Numbered from the stretch's first letter, positions 23,043-32,427 are shown. The stretch: 64,000 nucleotides of DNA from Gammaproteobacteria bacterium (GCA_022600955.1 JAHZJK010000001.1:1-64000), one strand, 5' to 3'. The notes: generated by a model not told the origin, from the sequence alone. Numbers and translations: made by a program.

Positions 23043-23792
23043 ATGAAAATCCTCGTAAGCAATGACGACGGGTATCTCGCCACCGGTATCAAGGTTCTCA
23101 CCGAAGCGCTCGAGCAGGTCGCTGATGTTGTCGTGGTAGCCCCGGATCGGAATCGTTCGGCTGCCAGCAATTCTCTGACGCTGAACATGCCGCTGCGGGT
23201 ATCTGAGGTGGCGCCTGATCGCTACAAAGTAGACGGTACGCCATCAGATTGCGTGCATATGGCATTGACGGGATTTCTCGATTTCGAGCCGGACCTGGTT
23301 GTGTCTGGAATCAACCATGGGGCCAATCTCGGCGACGACACGATCTACTCAGGCACTGTCGCCGCAGCGATGGAAGGGCGTTTCCTCGGGTTACCGACGA
23401 TTGCAGTGTCACTGGTCGGGGACAAGCTGAAGCATTTCAATACTGCGGCACGGGTGGCGACGCAACTGGTGGAGCGTATTGCGGCGGCACCGCTGGCGTC
23501 TGATGTGGTCTTAAACGTGAACGTACCTAATATCCCGTCTTCAAAGCTCAAAGGTGTTCGCGCTACCCGGCTGGGGTTCCGTCACAAGGCTGAGCATATT
23601 CTGAAAGACAAGGATCCTTATGGCAGGCCAATCTATTGGGTCGGGCCTGCGGGCGAGGGGCAGGATGCTGGCGAAGACACGGATTTCCACGCGATCGAAA
23701 TGGGCTATGCCTCGGTAACGCCGCTAAAGGTAGACTTAACGCGTTATGAGTCGATTCCGGACTTGACGACATGGCTCGGCGCCGGCGAATGA
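23043..23792 (+). CDS. surE: 5'/3'-nucleotidase SurE
   Basis: Metal-dependent nucleoside 5'/3'-monophosphatase and exopolyphosphatase, linked to stationary-phase survival; 249 residues. The N-terminus MKILVSNDDGY contains the metal-binding Asp pair, followed by APDRNRSAASN, the VDGTPSDCVH loop and VSGINHGANLGDD. The open frame begins at 22974, but homologues begin at the ATG 23043, which I use. The stop overlaps the pcm start (ATGA). It opens the surE-pcm-yqaA-nlpD-rpoS stationary-phase cluster. Confidence 0.96.
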   Translation: MKILVSNDDGYLATGIKVLTEALEQVADVVVVAPDRNRSAASNSLTLNMPLRVSEVAPDRYKVDGTPSDCVHMALTGFLDFEPDLVVSGINHGANLGDDTIYSGTVAAAMEGRFLGLPTIAVSLVGDKLKHFNTAARVATQLVERIAAAPLASDVVLNVNVPNIPSSKLKGVRATRLGFRHKAEHILKDKDPYGRPIYWVGPAGEGQDAGEDTDFHAIEMGYASVTPLKVDLTRYESIPDLTTWLGAGE

Positions 23793-24445
23793 TTGGTTCT
23801 CGCCAGGGTATCGGCATGACATCGGCTCGCACGCGCGACCGTCTGGTCAAGCGACTCATGGACCAGGGTATTCGCTCTGAGGCTGTGTTGAACCAGATTC
23901 GCAGCGTGCCACGCCACCTGTTCGTGGACGAGGCGCTGGCGAGTCGCGCCTATGAAGATACCGCGTTGCCTATTGGTCTCGGCCAGACTATCAGCCAGCC
24001 GTTTATTGTGGCGCGGATGACCGAAGCATTGCTGGCGGGATTCGAGGGTGAAAAGGTTCTTGAGATCGGCACAGGCTGTGGCTATCAGACTGCGGTACTC
24101 GCACCGTTGGTCAAGCAGATTTACACGGTAGAGCGGCTTCGCGAACTGATGGTGAAGACGCGGCAGCGCCTGCGGGATCTCGATATCTACAACGTGCAGT
24201 ATCGCCCCGGCGATGGCTGGGAAGGATGGCCTAAATACGGGCCGTATGACGGCATAATCGTAACGGCGGCGGCATCTTCAATGCCGAAGAAGCTTTTGCA
24301 GCAGCTGGCCCCTGGTGGACGACTGATAATTCCAATCGGCCAGCCCGGTCAGCAGGACCTCACGATGGTCGTGAATCATCCGGACGCGTATGAGCAGGTT
24401 TCCCTGGGTCCTGTCAGCTTCGTACCTCTGGTACAGGGTAAATAA
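23789..24445 (+). CDS. pcm: Protein-L-isoaspartate O-methyltransferase
   Basis: Uses S-adenosylmethionine to methylate isoaspartyl residues in aged proteins, starting their repair; 218 residues. Family blocks are VPRHLFVDEAL, GLGQTISQPFIVARM, the SAM-binding EIGTGCGYQT and VERLRELM. The ATG at 23789 overlaps the surE stop by four bases; an upstream in-frame ATG at 23771 would sit deeper in surE. It belongs to the stationary-phase cluster. Confidence 0.95.
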   Translation: MIGSRQGIGMTSARTRDRLVKRLMDQGIRSEAVLNQIRSVPRHLFVDEALASRAYEDTALPIGLGQTISQPFIVARMTEALLAGFEGEKVLEIGTGCGYQTAVLAPLVKQIYTVERLRELMVKTRQRLRDLDIYNVQYRPGDGWEGWPKYGPYDGIIVTAAASSMPKKLLQQLAPGGRLIIPIGQPGQQDLTMVVNHPDAYEQVSLGPVSFVPLVQGK

Positions 24446-24516
24446 TATATATTTATCAATATGATAGGATCATTACTGAATGTTATTTCTGTAACGTTGC
24501 ACGTGGGTTTTTGCGT
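24446..24516 (+). promoter_or_regulatory. AT-rich gap upstream of yqaA-nlpD-rpoS with a small inverted repeat
   Basis: The first 40 bases are strikingly AT-rich against the surrounding sequence. They hold the inverted repeat TATCA-ATA-TGATA (24454-24466), within which TATGAT (24460-24465) resembles a -10 box, but no acceptable -35 element lies 17 bases upstream. It is the only non-coding room between pcm and rpoS apart from 54 bases before rpoS, so regulation of the downstream genes here is plausible, not shown. Confidence 0.3.
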
Positions 24517-25104
24517 ATGACTCTGTTTGCGCCTTTGTATGATCGGGTAATGCGCTGGTCCCGGCATCGGCATGCCGAGTGGTATCTGGGCGCAATGAGT
24601 TTTGCAGAATCGTCGTTTTTCCCGATTCCGGTCGACGTGATGCTGGCGCCGATGGTGCTTGCGAACCGGGCGCGCTGGATTCGACTCGCCGCTATTGCGA
24701 CGATATTTTCAGTGTTGGGTGGTATTGCAGGTTACGGCATTGGCTATGTACTTTTCGACGCGATTGAACCCTGGCTGCGTGAATCGCACTACTGGGATGC
24801 ATACGTGACCAGCCGAGACTGGTTTGACGAGTACGGCCTTGTTGTAGTCTTCGTCGCTGGCTTTTCGCCGATACCGTACAAAGTCTTCACGATCGCCGCC
24901 GGAGTCGCGGCATTGAACTTGCCGGGATTTGCTCTGGCGTCCCTGATCGGGCGCGCGGCGAGATTCTTTCTGGTCGCCGGGCTGGTCAAAGCAGGTGGAC
25001 AACGTTTTGAAGATACGCTCGAGAAATATGTCGAGCGCATTGGCTGGGCGACAGTGGCGCTAGCTACGGCTGTCATTGCCTGGTTGATGCTCAGGGGACA
25101 ATGA
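24517..25104 (+). CDS. YqaA/DedA-family membrane protein
   Basis: 195 residues with four or five hydrophobic segments, belonging to the SNARE-associated/DedA superfamily, YqaA branch. Family features are the reentrant-like segments SSFFPIPVDVMLAPM and GFSPIPYKVFTIAAG, each with a conserved proline-rich turn, and a C-terminal helix. DedA-family proteins are implicated in undecaprenyl-phosphate and lipid recycling; the role of YqaA itself is unproven. I use ATG 24517 rather than the TTG two codons earlier. The stop overlaps the nlpD ATG. The pcm-yqaA-nlpD-rpoS order is conserved in many gammaproteobacteria. Confidence 0.86.
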   Translation: MTLFAPLYDRVMRWSRHRHAEWYLGAMSFAESSFFPIPVDVMLAPMVLANRARWIRLAAIATIFSVLGGIAGYGIGYVLFDAIEPWLRESHYWDAYVTSRDWFDEYGLVVVFVAGFSPIPYKVFTIAAGVAALNLPGFALASLIGRAARFFLVAGLVKAGGQRFEDTLEKYVERIGWATVALATAVIAWLMLRGQ

Positions 25105-25775
25105 CACGCGCGCTGCTCTTAGTCGTTACGGTATTCCTGCTCGCCGGATGCGGGACACACACTTCGTGGCAGGATAGCCAGACACACATCGTTCGCAAGG
25201 GTGAAACGCTGTTCTCGATCGCGTGGCGATACGGTAAGCGGCCGGAGGATATCGCGCGCTGGAACCGGCTGGGGGACGGCTCGTTGATTCACCCGGGCCA
25301 GCGTCTTGCATTGAACGGACCTGCCGCCACAGGCAGCACGCGTGCAACTCGCTCCAGCCAGCGTCGTGATCCGAAACCACTGCCCTCTATTCCGGCGCAA
25401 CCGCCACCGAAGTGGAGCTGGCCTACGAGCGGTCGGATTAATGTCGAATTTGGCGCAAAACCCGGCACAGGAACCGGCGTGTTGATCAACGGCAGGACCG
25501 GTCAGGCTATTCAGGCCGTAGCATCCGGGCGTGTCGTCTACGCCGGTGGTGGACTGATCGGATACGGCAAGCTTATTATTATCAAACATAACGACACCTA
25601 CCTCAGTGCCTACGGGTACAACGCGTCGCTGCTGGTCAAAGAAGGTGACCAGATCAAGAAAGGCCAGAAGATTGCGACCATGGGTGAGGGGCCGGAACGC
25701 AAGCCGCGACTGCATTTTGAGATCAGGCGCAACGGCAAGCCGGTTAACCCGCGACAATATTTGCCAGCGAGATAA
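25101..25775 (+). CDS. nlpD: NlpD-like lipoprotein, LysM and degenerate M23 domain
   Basis: 224 residues, an outer-membrane lipoprotein that activates cell-wall amidases during division (role known from E. coli NlpD/EnvC). A lipobox LLAGC (Cys ~17) follows the signal peptide, a LysM domain binds peptidoglycan (~28-72, VRKGETLFSIAWRYG and IHPGQRLAL), and a C-terminal LytM/M23 domain follows. The zinc-binding residues are degenerate: the usual HxxxD position reads INGRTG and the HxH-type motif is reduced to LHFE, with LSAYGYN replacing YAHL. This is what is expected of a non-catalytic activator. It precedes rpoS by 54 bases, as in E. coli. Confidence 0.92.
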   Translation: MTRALLLVVTVFLLAGCGTHTSWQDSQTHIVRKGETLFSIAWRYGKRPEDIARWNRLGDGSLIHPGQRLALNGPAATGSTRATRSSQRRDPKPLPSIPAQPPPKWSWPTSGRINVEFGAKPGTGTGVLINGRTGQAIQAVASGRVVYAGGGLIGYGKLIIIKHNDTYLSAYGYNASLLVKEGDQIKKGQKIATMGEGPERKPRLHFEIRRNGKPVNPRQYLPAR

Positions 25776-25829
25776 TTCGACCAGGCCAGACGCCACGCTC
25801 GTCGCTCCTTGCGAAAGGGGAGATAGTAC

Positions 25830-26666
25830 GTGGGACAGTTGCTCGACCCAACGCGACAATACCTTGACGAGATTGGAATCTCGCCACTCCTGACTGCGGA
25901 CGAAGAAAAGCAGTTCGCGCGCCGCGCACAGGATGGGGACGAGTCAGCACGTCACCGCATGATCGAGAGCAACCTGCGACTCGTTGTAAAGATAGCTCGA
26001 CGATACCTGAACAGAGGGCTGCCGCTCCTTGATCTGATCGAGGAGGGCAACCTGGGCCTGATCCACGCAGTCAAAAAATTCGATCCTGAGCGTGGCTTTC
26101 GGTTTTCGACCTATGCGACCTGGTGGATTCGACAAAACATCGAGCGCGCCATCATGAACCAGTCGCGTACGGTACGACTGCCTATTCACGTCATCAAAGA
26201 TATCAACGCCTGTCTGCGAGCGTCGCGACGCTTGCGCCAGAATTGCGACGGGTCTCCGAGCGTCGCTGATATTGCAGCCGAAACAGGACGCTCTCACGAG
26301 GATGTGCAACGACTGCTTTCCCTGCACGAACGCGTCACATTGAGGGCAGGGCCGTCGGACGGCGCCGGTGCAGGCCCGGTCGATCTGTTGCCTGCGAAGA
26401 AAGATGCAGAGCCCTCAAGATGCGCTCAGAAGGCGCTGGTTAATGCGATTGTGGATCACTGGGTGTGCGAACTGGGCGACAAACAAAGGACGGTTGTAGA
26501 GCGTCGGTTTGGATTGCACGGTTGCCGTCGGGCAACGCTGGCACAAATTGGTGACGAGATTGGTGTCACGCGCGAGCGCGTGCGGCAGATTCAACTTGAC
26601 GCTCTGAAAAACTTGCGGGAAATGATGGAGAGTCACGGAATATCGGGCGAGAACACGCTCGATTAG
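25830..26666 (+). CDS. rpoS: RNA polymerase sigma factor RpoS
   Basis: Stationary-phase and general stress sigma factor. Region 1.2 (DPTRQYLDEIGISPLLTADEE), region 2 (NLRLVVKIARRY, DLIEEGNLGL, RFSTYATWWIRQ, ERAIMNQSRTVRLP), the region 2.5 lysine in HVIKDIN (equivalent to the RssB-contact lysine of E. coli) and region 4 (TLAQIGDEIGVTRERVRQIQ) are all present. At 278 residues it is about 50 shorter than E. coli RpoS, mostly because the acidic region 1.1 is missing. The GTG start at 25830 has AAAGGGGA eight bases upstream. Downstream it faces a convergent gene across 32 bases. Confidence 0.93.
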   Translation: MGQLLDPTRQYLDEIGISPLLTADEEKQFARRAQDGDESARHRMIESNLRLVVKIARRYLNRGLPLLDLIEEGNLGLIHAVKKFDPERGFRFSTYATWWIRQNIERAIMNQSRTVRLPIHVIKDINACLRASRRLRQNCDGSPSVADIAAETGRSHEDVQRLLSLHERVTLRAGPSDGAGAGPVDLLPAKKDAEPSRCAQKALVNAIVDHWVCELGDKQRTVVERRFGLHGCRRATLAQIGDEIGVTRERVRQIQLDALKNLREMMESHGISGENTLD

Positions 26667-26698
26667 TGAGAGTCTGCCCGGTGACAAACGGCGTCCAC

Positions 26699-27085
26699 TT
26701 ACTCCTGTATCAGTACAGCGAGAACTCTCCTTCCTTCGCCTGCCAGTACATTGAAAGTCCGCGCAGCAGCTTGCGTGTCCATAAACTCAAGACCGACGCC
26801 ACGCCTGGCGAACGCAAACATTAACTCACGAGTCGGCAGCTCACCGGTTTTTCCTGTGCCGAGAAGCACGATCTCGGGATCTTTGCTCAATACTTCGGCG
26901 AAGTCGTCAGCCGTAAGCTCGGCGACCGGCTTTTCCGTCCACCCGGCTATGACCTCTTGAGCGGTGAGTGCGATATTCTCAGTCCAGACCTCGTCGTTGA
27001 CGCGGATCCCCGCTGAGCTGACGCTGCGCACGGTTAGAGTGCCCGGCAATTCTCTTGTGAATTTCAAGTGCGCTTCCCTTACCAT
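26699..27085 (-). CDS. Mth938-like (DUF498) conserved protein
   Basis: 128 residues matching the Mth938-like family: N-terminal HLKFTRELPG, then SAGIRVNDEVWTENI, the IVLLGTGKT loop and LEFMDTQAAARTFNVLAGEGRRV, the usual fold signature of these small alpha/beta proteins (relative of the mitochondrial NDUFAF3 assembly factor). Bacterial function is unknown. I choose ATG 27085; an in-frame ATG at 27109 would overlap the divergent neighbour. With 27085 the two start codons are only 11 bases apart. Confidence 0.82.
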   Translation of the reverse strand: MVREAHLKFTRELPGTLTVRSVSSAGIRVNDEVWTENIALTAQEVIAGWTEKPVAELTADDFAEVLSKDPEIVLLGTGKTGELPTRELMFAFARRGVGLEFMDTQAAARTFNVLAGEGRRVLAVLIQE

Positions 27086-27096
27086 CTGCGCTGATC

Positions 27097-28071
27097 GTGA
27101 ATACATCATATGACAAAAATACCGCTGTGGTTGTATTGCCGCCGGTCAGGAACGGCCGCCTCCAAAACGCTGGCTTGCGTGCCTGGCTGGCGCGTTCGGA
27201 CCTGACGTGCGAGCCTGAACCGGTCGAGTTACTGGCGCGCGTTTGTGGTGAGCTGGGTCAGCCATACCCTGAACAGGGTTTCGCGGCGCTGCGCATGTGG
27301 GGGCAGACGAGTGATCGACCAACCAACTGGATATCGGCAGCCGATCCGGTATACCTCGAGCCACGCCTCGATCACCTGTGTCTGCATGCGTTGCGGCGTG
27401 TCGGCGTCAAGCCGAAGGACATGCGTGCTCTGATAGACCACCTGCAAGACACACTGTCTGCGGGCGGCGAATTCGGTTTTGCGCGACTCGGTTCATACAG
27501 TTACGTCAGTGCACAACAGCCGTTTGCGACCGCCAGTGTGCCAGCTTATGTTGTCGACCAGCAGGTTCCCAATGACTACTTGCCAAGTGGTGATGGCGCG
27601 GATCGACATCGTAATTTGCAAAGCGAGATCGAGATGGCATTGCACGATCACGATGTAAATCAGGCGCGTGTGGGACGCGGCGAGCAGCCCGTTAATTCGC
27701 TGTGGCTTTGGGGTGCAGGAGTTGCTCCGCAGCAGACGACGCGGGCCCAACCGCCACTGTTTTCTGATGATGCCTTGTTGACCGGCTATTGGTATTCGGG
27801 AACCGGCGTTGCAGAACCGTGGCTGGGGAACATTGCGGCTTGCCTTGATGAGTCTGTCGCGGGATTCATTGCGGAGACCCCCGAGTTCGATAACGACCCG
27901 GGGTTGCTCGAACGCTGCTTGCTCGAATTGCGCGCTGCTCTGCGATCGAAGCGATTGAATCGATTGATTCTGCTGTTCCGCGACGGTGTGCGTGCGGACG
28001 TTGTCCGCTCCCAGGCATTGCGTGTCTGGCGTCGCGACGACGCGTTGCTCGCCGAGGTGAAGTCGCAGTGA
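27097..28071 (+). CDS. RpfE-like conserved protein of unknown function
   Basis: 324 residues. Gene position directly upstream of recJ and the motif NSLWLWGAG match the RpfE-type proteins of Xanthomonas, often annotated loosely as phosphoglycerate-mutase-like; no catalytic serine or metal-site motif of the cofactor-independent mutases is evident to me. No signal peptide or membrane segment. The GTG start at 27097 lies near the start of the divergent Mth938 gene and has no strong Shine-Dalgarno, so the 5' end is uncertain. The stop overlaps the recJ start (GTGA), suggesting coupling to recombination/repair gene expression. Confidence 0.7.
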   Translation: MNTSYDKNTAVVVLPPVRNGRLQNAGLRAWLARSDLTCEPEPVELLARVCGELGQPYPEQGFAALRMWGQTSDRPTNWISAADPVYLEPRLDHLCLHALRRVGVKPKDMRALIDHLQDTLSAGGEFGFARLGSYSYVSAQQPFATASVPAYVVDQQVPNDYLPSGDGADRHRNLQSEIEMALHDHDVNQARVGRGEQPVNSLWLWGAGVAPQQTTRAQPPLFSDDALLTGYWYSGTGVAEPWLGNIAACLDESVAGFIAETPEFDNDPGLLERCLLELRAALRSKRLNRLILLFRDGVRADVVRSQALRVWRRDDALLAEVKSQ

Positions 28072-29789
28072 AGACGAGCAGACCGATCGTGGTTCGCCCA
28101 CAGCCCAGGCCAGATGTAGTCGCGAGTCTTGGTGAAATAGATCCGATACATGCACGGCTGTTTGCGATGCGCGGTCTGACCGACGCCGTACAACTTGACT
28201 ATGGCCTCGCTCAGCTCGCTCCTGTTACCGCCCTGGAAAACATCGATGCAGCTGCCGAACTCGTTATTGGCAAGCAACAACAACGCATAATCGTCGTGGG
28301 CGATTTTGATGTCGACGGTGCAACCAGTACAACGCTGGTATTGCGGTGTCTGCGTGCGTTCAGTTTTGCTGACGTCGAATACCTGGTGCCGAACCGCTTC
28401 GACTATGGCTACGGCCTGACGCCCGAAATTGTTGAGGTTGCCGCCGAACGTTCACCGGCGTTGTTGATAACGGTGGACAACGGTGTTTCGAGTATCGATG
28501 GCGTTGCCCGCGCGAATGAGCTGGGCATTCCGGTGCTGGTTACGGATCATCATTTGCCCGGCGACGAGTTGCCGGATGCCGCGGTGATCGTAAATCCAAA
28601 TTTACGCGGCAGTAGATTCCCAAGTCGCAATCTCGCCGGTGTCGGTGTAGCGTTCTATCTCATGGCGCGTGTCGGCCGACTGCTGGAACAGGGAGGTGCC
28701 GACGGTGCATCGAGGATTCCTGCTCGCTACCTGGATCTCGTAGCGTTGGGCACCGTCGCAGACGTGGTGCCTCTTGATCACAACAACCGGATTCTTGTGC
28801 AACAGGGGCTCCTGCGCATGCGTGCCGGCCGTACCGTTCCCGGAATTGCCGCACTGCTGCGGCAGTCAGGTCGCCAGTTGTCCCGTTGTGTGAGTACGGA
28901 TCTTGGCTTCGCCGTCGGACCCAGGATCAATGCGTCAGGTCGCCTTGAGGATATTTCTGTCGGAATCGAGTGTCTGTTGACCGATGATGACGCAACGGCT
29001 GCCGACTACGCGCAGATTCTCGACCAGATAAATAGTGAACGACGGGATATCGAGGCAGGCATGCGCGAGCAGGCCTTCAGGTACGTGGACCAGATCGGCG
29101 AACAACGCTGGCCAGCATGCGTCTGCGTCTACGATGCGGGCTGGCACCAGGGAGTGGTTGGGCTGATCGCAGCACGTGTCCGTGAGCGGTGCCACCGACC
29201 TGTGATTGCATTCGCACGCGAGGATGACACTTTTCTGAAGGGTTCAGCGCGATCGATCGCGGGCGTACACATACGCGACTTGCTCGAGGCGGTATCGAGC
29301 GTCAGGCCGGGACTCATCGAAAAATTCGGGGGTCATGCAATGGCTGCCGGATTGACTATCGCGGAAAAATCGCTCGGTGAATTCAAGAAGATTGCAGGTG
29401 AGCAGATGACGCGCTTGTATCCGCAGGCGGATTTTAGCGGTGCGATCGTCACCGACGGTCGGCTGCCGGGGTCTGCTCTTAATCTGCGTTTCGCGCGCTC
29501 GTTGCGCGACGCGGGTCCGTGGGGCAGTGCGTTTCCAGAACCGCTGTGGAGTGGTGATTTCGATGTCGTCGAACAACGAACGGTTGGCGAGCATCACCTC
29601 AAGTTGCGGGTGCGACCTGCGGATGGCGGCAGCATTATCGATGCCATAGCTTTCAACCAGGCGGGTGGTGCCTACCGCGGTGTCGTGCAGCTGGCGTACA
29701 AGCTTGATGTGAACGAATTTCGCGGCGTGGAGAATCCACAGCTTGTCGTCGAGCAAATTGCAGCTTTGCAGAGTGGCGCTGCGTGCTAA
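28068..29789 (+). CDS. recJ: Single-stranded-DNA-specific exonuclease RecJ
   Basis: 5'-3' exonuclease on single-stranded DNA acting in RecF recombination, mismatch and base excision repair; 573 residues, normal length. DHH-family motifs: VGDFDVDG (motif I), VDNGVSS (motif II), TDHHLPGD (motif III, DHH), followed by motif IV region VNPNLRGS, then DHHA1 with GGHAMAAG, and the C-terminal OB domain. GTG start overlapping the RpfE-like gene by four bases. It is followed 39 bases later by prfB. Confidence 0.95.
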   Translation: MKTSRPIVVRPQPRPDVVASLGEIDPIHARLFAMRGLTDAVQLDYGLAQLAPVTALENIDAAAELVIGKQQQRIIVVGDFDVDGATSTTLVLRCLRAFSFADVEYLVPNRFDYGYGLTPEIVEVAAERSPALLITVDNGVSSIDGVARANELGIPVLVTDHHLPGDELPDAAVIVNPNLRGSRFPSRNLAGVGVAFYLMARVGRLLEQGGADGASRIPARYLDLVALGTVADVVPLDHNNRILVQQGLLRMRAGRTVPGIAALLRQSGRQLSRCVSTDLGFAVGPRINASGRLEDISVGIECLLTDDDATAADYAQILDQINSERRDIEAGMREQAFRYVDQIGEQRWPACVCVYDAGWHQGVVGLIAARVRERCHRPVIAFAREDDTFLKGSARSIAGVHIRDLLEAVSSVRPGLIEKFGGHAMAAGLTIAEKSLGEFKKIAGEQMTRLYPQADFSGAIVTDGRLPGSALNLRFARSLRDAGPWGSAFPEPLWSGDFDVVEQRTVGEHHLKLRVRPADGGSIIDAIAFNQAGGAYRGVVQLAYKLDVNEFRGVENPQLVVEQIAALQSGAAC

Positions 29790-29828
29790 GATCGCGCGAT
29801 TCGCGACGCCTTAAACGAACTGCAAGCC

Positions 29829-30924
29829 ATGGAAACCAGCCAGATCAAACAATCGATAGTCGATCTCGTCGAACGCACAGATGCGTTGAGGAGGTATCTT
29901 TGACTATGAGAACAAGGCAGAACGGCTGACCGAAGTTCAGCGCGAACTGGAGCAACCCGACGTTTGGAACGAACCGGAGCGCGCACAGGCGCTAGGGCAG
30001 GAGCGCTCGCAACTCGAACAGATTGTGCTCGGTCTCGATGAGTTGACGACCGGCCTCGCAGACGCCGGTGAATTACTCGTCATGGCGGTCGAAGAGGATG
30101 ATGCGGGTACTGTCGATGAGATCGTTGTCGACCTGGCGCGCTTTGAAAAGACTGTTGGTGGTCTCGAATTCCGCCGAATGTTCTCCGGTGAGATGGACAC
30201 CAATAGCGCTTACCTGGATATCCAGTCGGGTGCCGGCGGCACAGAGGCGCAGGACTGGGCCGAAATGATTCTGCGAATGTATCTTCGCTGGGCGGAAGCG
30301 CATGGCTTCAAGGCAGACGTGATCGAAGCATCGGCCGGTGAGGTGGCGGGAATCAAGAGTGCCACGGTGCATATCAAGGGCGAGTACAGCTATGGCTGGT
30401 TGCGCACGGAGACCGGTGTGCATCGCCTCGTGCGCAAGTCGCCATACGATTCGGGCAATCGCAGGCACACGTCATTTGCTTCAGTGTTCGTATCGCCCGA
30501 AGTCGATGACAATATCGACATTGAGATCGACCCGTCAGATTTGCGCATCGATGTATACCGCGCGAGCGGCGCTGGCGGCCAGCACGTTAACCGGACCGAA
30601 TCCGCCGTGCGTATAACGCATTTGCCAACCAACACTGTGGTGCAGTGCCAGAACGATCGTTCGCAGCACAAAAACAAAGCGACTGCGATGAATCAGCTGA
30701 AGGCAAAACTCTACGAGTTGGAGATGCAGGAACGTCGTGCCGCTGCCTCAATCGTCGAAGATAGCAAGGCCGATGTTGGCTGGGGCAGCCAGATTCGCTC
30801 CTATGTACTGGACCAAAGCAGGATTAAGGATTTGCGCACCGGCGTAGAAACCGGTAACACTCAGGCTGTACTCGACGGTGGGCTTGACGCATTTATTGAA
30901 GCCAGCCTGAAACAGGGATTGTAA
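29829..30924 (+). CDS. prfB: Peptide chain release factor 2, with programmed +1 frameshift
   Basis: Release factor recognising UAA and UGA; about 364 residues once the frames are joined. The gene begins ATG 29829, reads 24 codons to an in-frame TGA (29901-29903), and resumes in the +1 frame at GAC 29902. The slip site CTT TGA C is preceded by an internal AGGAGG three bases upstream, the classic RF2 autoregulatory arrangement: low RF2 favours frameshifting. The catalytic GGQ (SGAGGQHVN) is intact. The codon-recognition tripeptide, SPF in E. coli, reads Ser204-Pro205-Tyr206 here. Preceding the GGQ region is Ala, not the Thr of E. coli K-12. Upstream of lysS as usual. Confidence 0.95.
29889..29904 (+). 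promoter_or_regulatory. RF2 programmed frameshift site
   Basis: AGGAGG (29889-29894) acts as an internal Shine-Dalgarno, followed by TAT, the slippery CTT (29898-29900) and TGA C (29901-29904). Spacing and bases match the E. coli prfB site except AGGAGG in place of AGGGGG. The downstream frame is a full RF2. Confidence 0.95.
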
Positions 30925-30930
30925 GCACTC

Positions 30931-32427
30931 GTGACTCAAGAAAAAGACGAAAACAAACTCATCGCGGAACGGCGCGGCAAACTCGATGCTCTCAGAGAGC
31001 AGGGCAACGCCTACCCGAACGACTTTCGGCGTAATGCGCTGGCAGAACAATTGCAGCAGACGTTTGAGGCTCATGACAATGAAGCCCTGGCTGAAGAACT
31101 GGTCAGTGTCAGCGTGTCAGGCCGCATGTTGCGAAAGAACGTGATGGGAAAGGCCAGCTTTATCGCCTTGCAGGATCGGTCGGGGCGTATCCAGGTACGC
31201 GTCGAGCGTGACCGGCTTCCCGAGGGAGTCTACGCGGCATTCAAGAAGTGGGATGTTGGCGATATAGTGGGTGCAACGGGCGTACTGATGCGCACTAACA
31301 AAGGTGAGCTGACAGTGCTCGCAGATGAAATTCGTTTGCTGACGAAGTCTTTGCGTCCGCTGCCCGAAAAATGGCACGGCCTTTCGGACCAGGAGACTCG
31401 CTACAGGCAACGTTACGTAGACCTGATTATCAACGAGTCGAGTCGTGACGTGTTTCAGAAGCGTTCGCAGGTTATTACTTACATGCGTTCGTTCCTGGAG
31501 GCCGCTGATTTTCTCGAAGTCGAAACGCCGATGATGCAGACGATGCCCGGAGGAGCGAACGCCAGGCCGTTCAAGACGCATCACAATGCGCTGGATATGC
31601 AGCTCTATATGCGTATTGCGCCGGAACTGAATCTAAAGCGCCTGATTGTTGGCGGCTTCGATCGCGTATACGAAATCAACCGTAATTTCCGCAACGAAGG
31701 CGTGTCGACACAACACAATCCCGAATTCACGATGATGGAGGCTTACCGGGCGTACGCCGACTACAACGACTGGATGGATATGACCGAAGCGATGCTGCAT
31801 GGCATGGCCGAGGCAATCAACGGTGCAACCACTGTTAGTTATCAGGGCGAAGAATTCGATTTCGGCAAGAGTTTTCACCGTGTGACCGTGGAAGAGGCCA
31901 TCGAGGCCTACAACCCGGGATTCGACATGTCGAAAGTCAGGGATCGTGACTATCTAAAAAGCTGGTGCGATAAGCTCGGAATCGCTGTGCAGGATAACTA
32001 TGGCGCCGGCAAGCTGCAGATCGAGATATTTGATGCGACAGGCGAACATCAGCTGCGCGAGCCGACTTTTATCACCCAGTACCCAACCGAGGTCTCGCCA
32101 TTGTCGCGAATCAACGATGACGATTCCTTTGTCACCGATCGTTTCGAGTTATTTATCGCCGGGCGCGAAATAGCGAATGGCTTCTCGGAGCTCAACGATC
32201 CGGAGGACCAGGCGGCTCGTTTCCGGGCGCAGGTTGAGAATGCGGCGGCCGGCGACGATGAGGCGATGTCCTATGATCATGACTACATCCGGGCGCTTGA
32301 GTACGGTATGCCGCCAACCGCGGGTATCGGAATCGGCATCGACCGGCTGGTCATGTTGCTGACGGATTCAGCATCGATTCGGGATGTGCTGTTGTTCCCG
32401 CATATGCGAGCTGAGACGTTCGACTAA
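30931..32427 (+). CDS. lysS: Lysyl-tRNA synthetase, class II
   Basis: Charges tRNA(Lys); 498 residues, dimeric class II enzyme. An N-terminal OB-fold anticodon-binding domain (~55-160, [18 protein letters not shown]) precedes the catalytic domain with motif 1 ([10 protein letters not shown]), motif 2 ([20 protein letters not shown]) and motif 3 ([12 protein letters not shown]). The start is GTG 30931, six bases after prfB, so the prfB-lysS pair is co-transcribed as in E. coli. The last four bases overlap the convergent ygfZ gene. Confidence 0.96.
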   Translation: MTQEKDENKLIAERRGKLDALREQGNAYPNDFRRNALAEQLQQTFEAHDNEALAEELVSVSVSGRMLRKNVMGKASFIALQDRSGRIQVRVERDRLPEGVYAAFKKWDVGDIVGATGVLMRTNKGELTVLADEIRLLTKSLRPLPEKWHGLSDQETRYRQRYVDLIINESSRDVFQKRSQVITYMRSFLEAADFLEVETPMMQTMPGGANARPFKTHHNALDMQLYMRIAPELNLKRLIVGGFDRVYEINRNFRNEGVSTQHNPEFTMMEAYRAYADYNDWMDMTEAMLHGMAEAINGATTVSYQGEEFDFGKSFHRVTVEEAIEAYNPGFDMSKVRDRDYLKSWCDKLGIAVQDNYGAGKLQIEIFDATGEHQLREPTFITQYPTEVSPLSRINDDDSFVTDRFELFIAGREIANGFSELNDPEDQAARFRAQVENAAAGDDEAMSYDHDYIRALEYGMPPTAGIGIGIDRLVMLLTDSASIRDVLLFPHMRAETFD

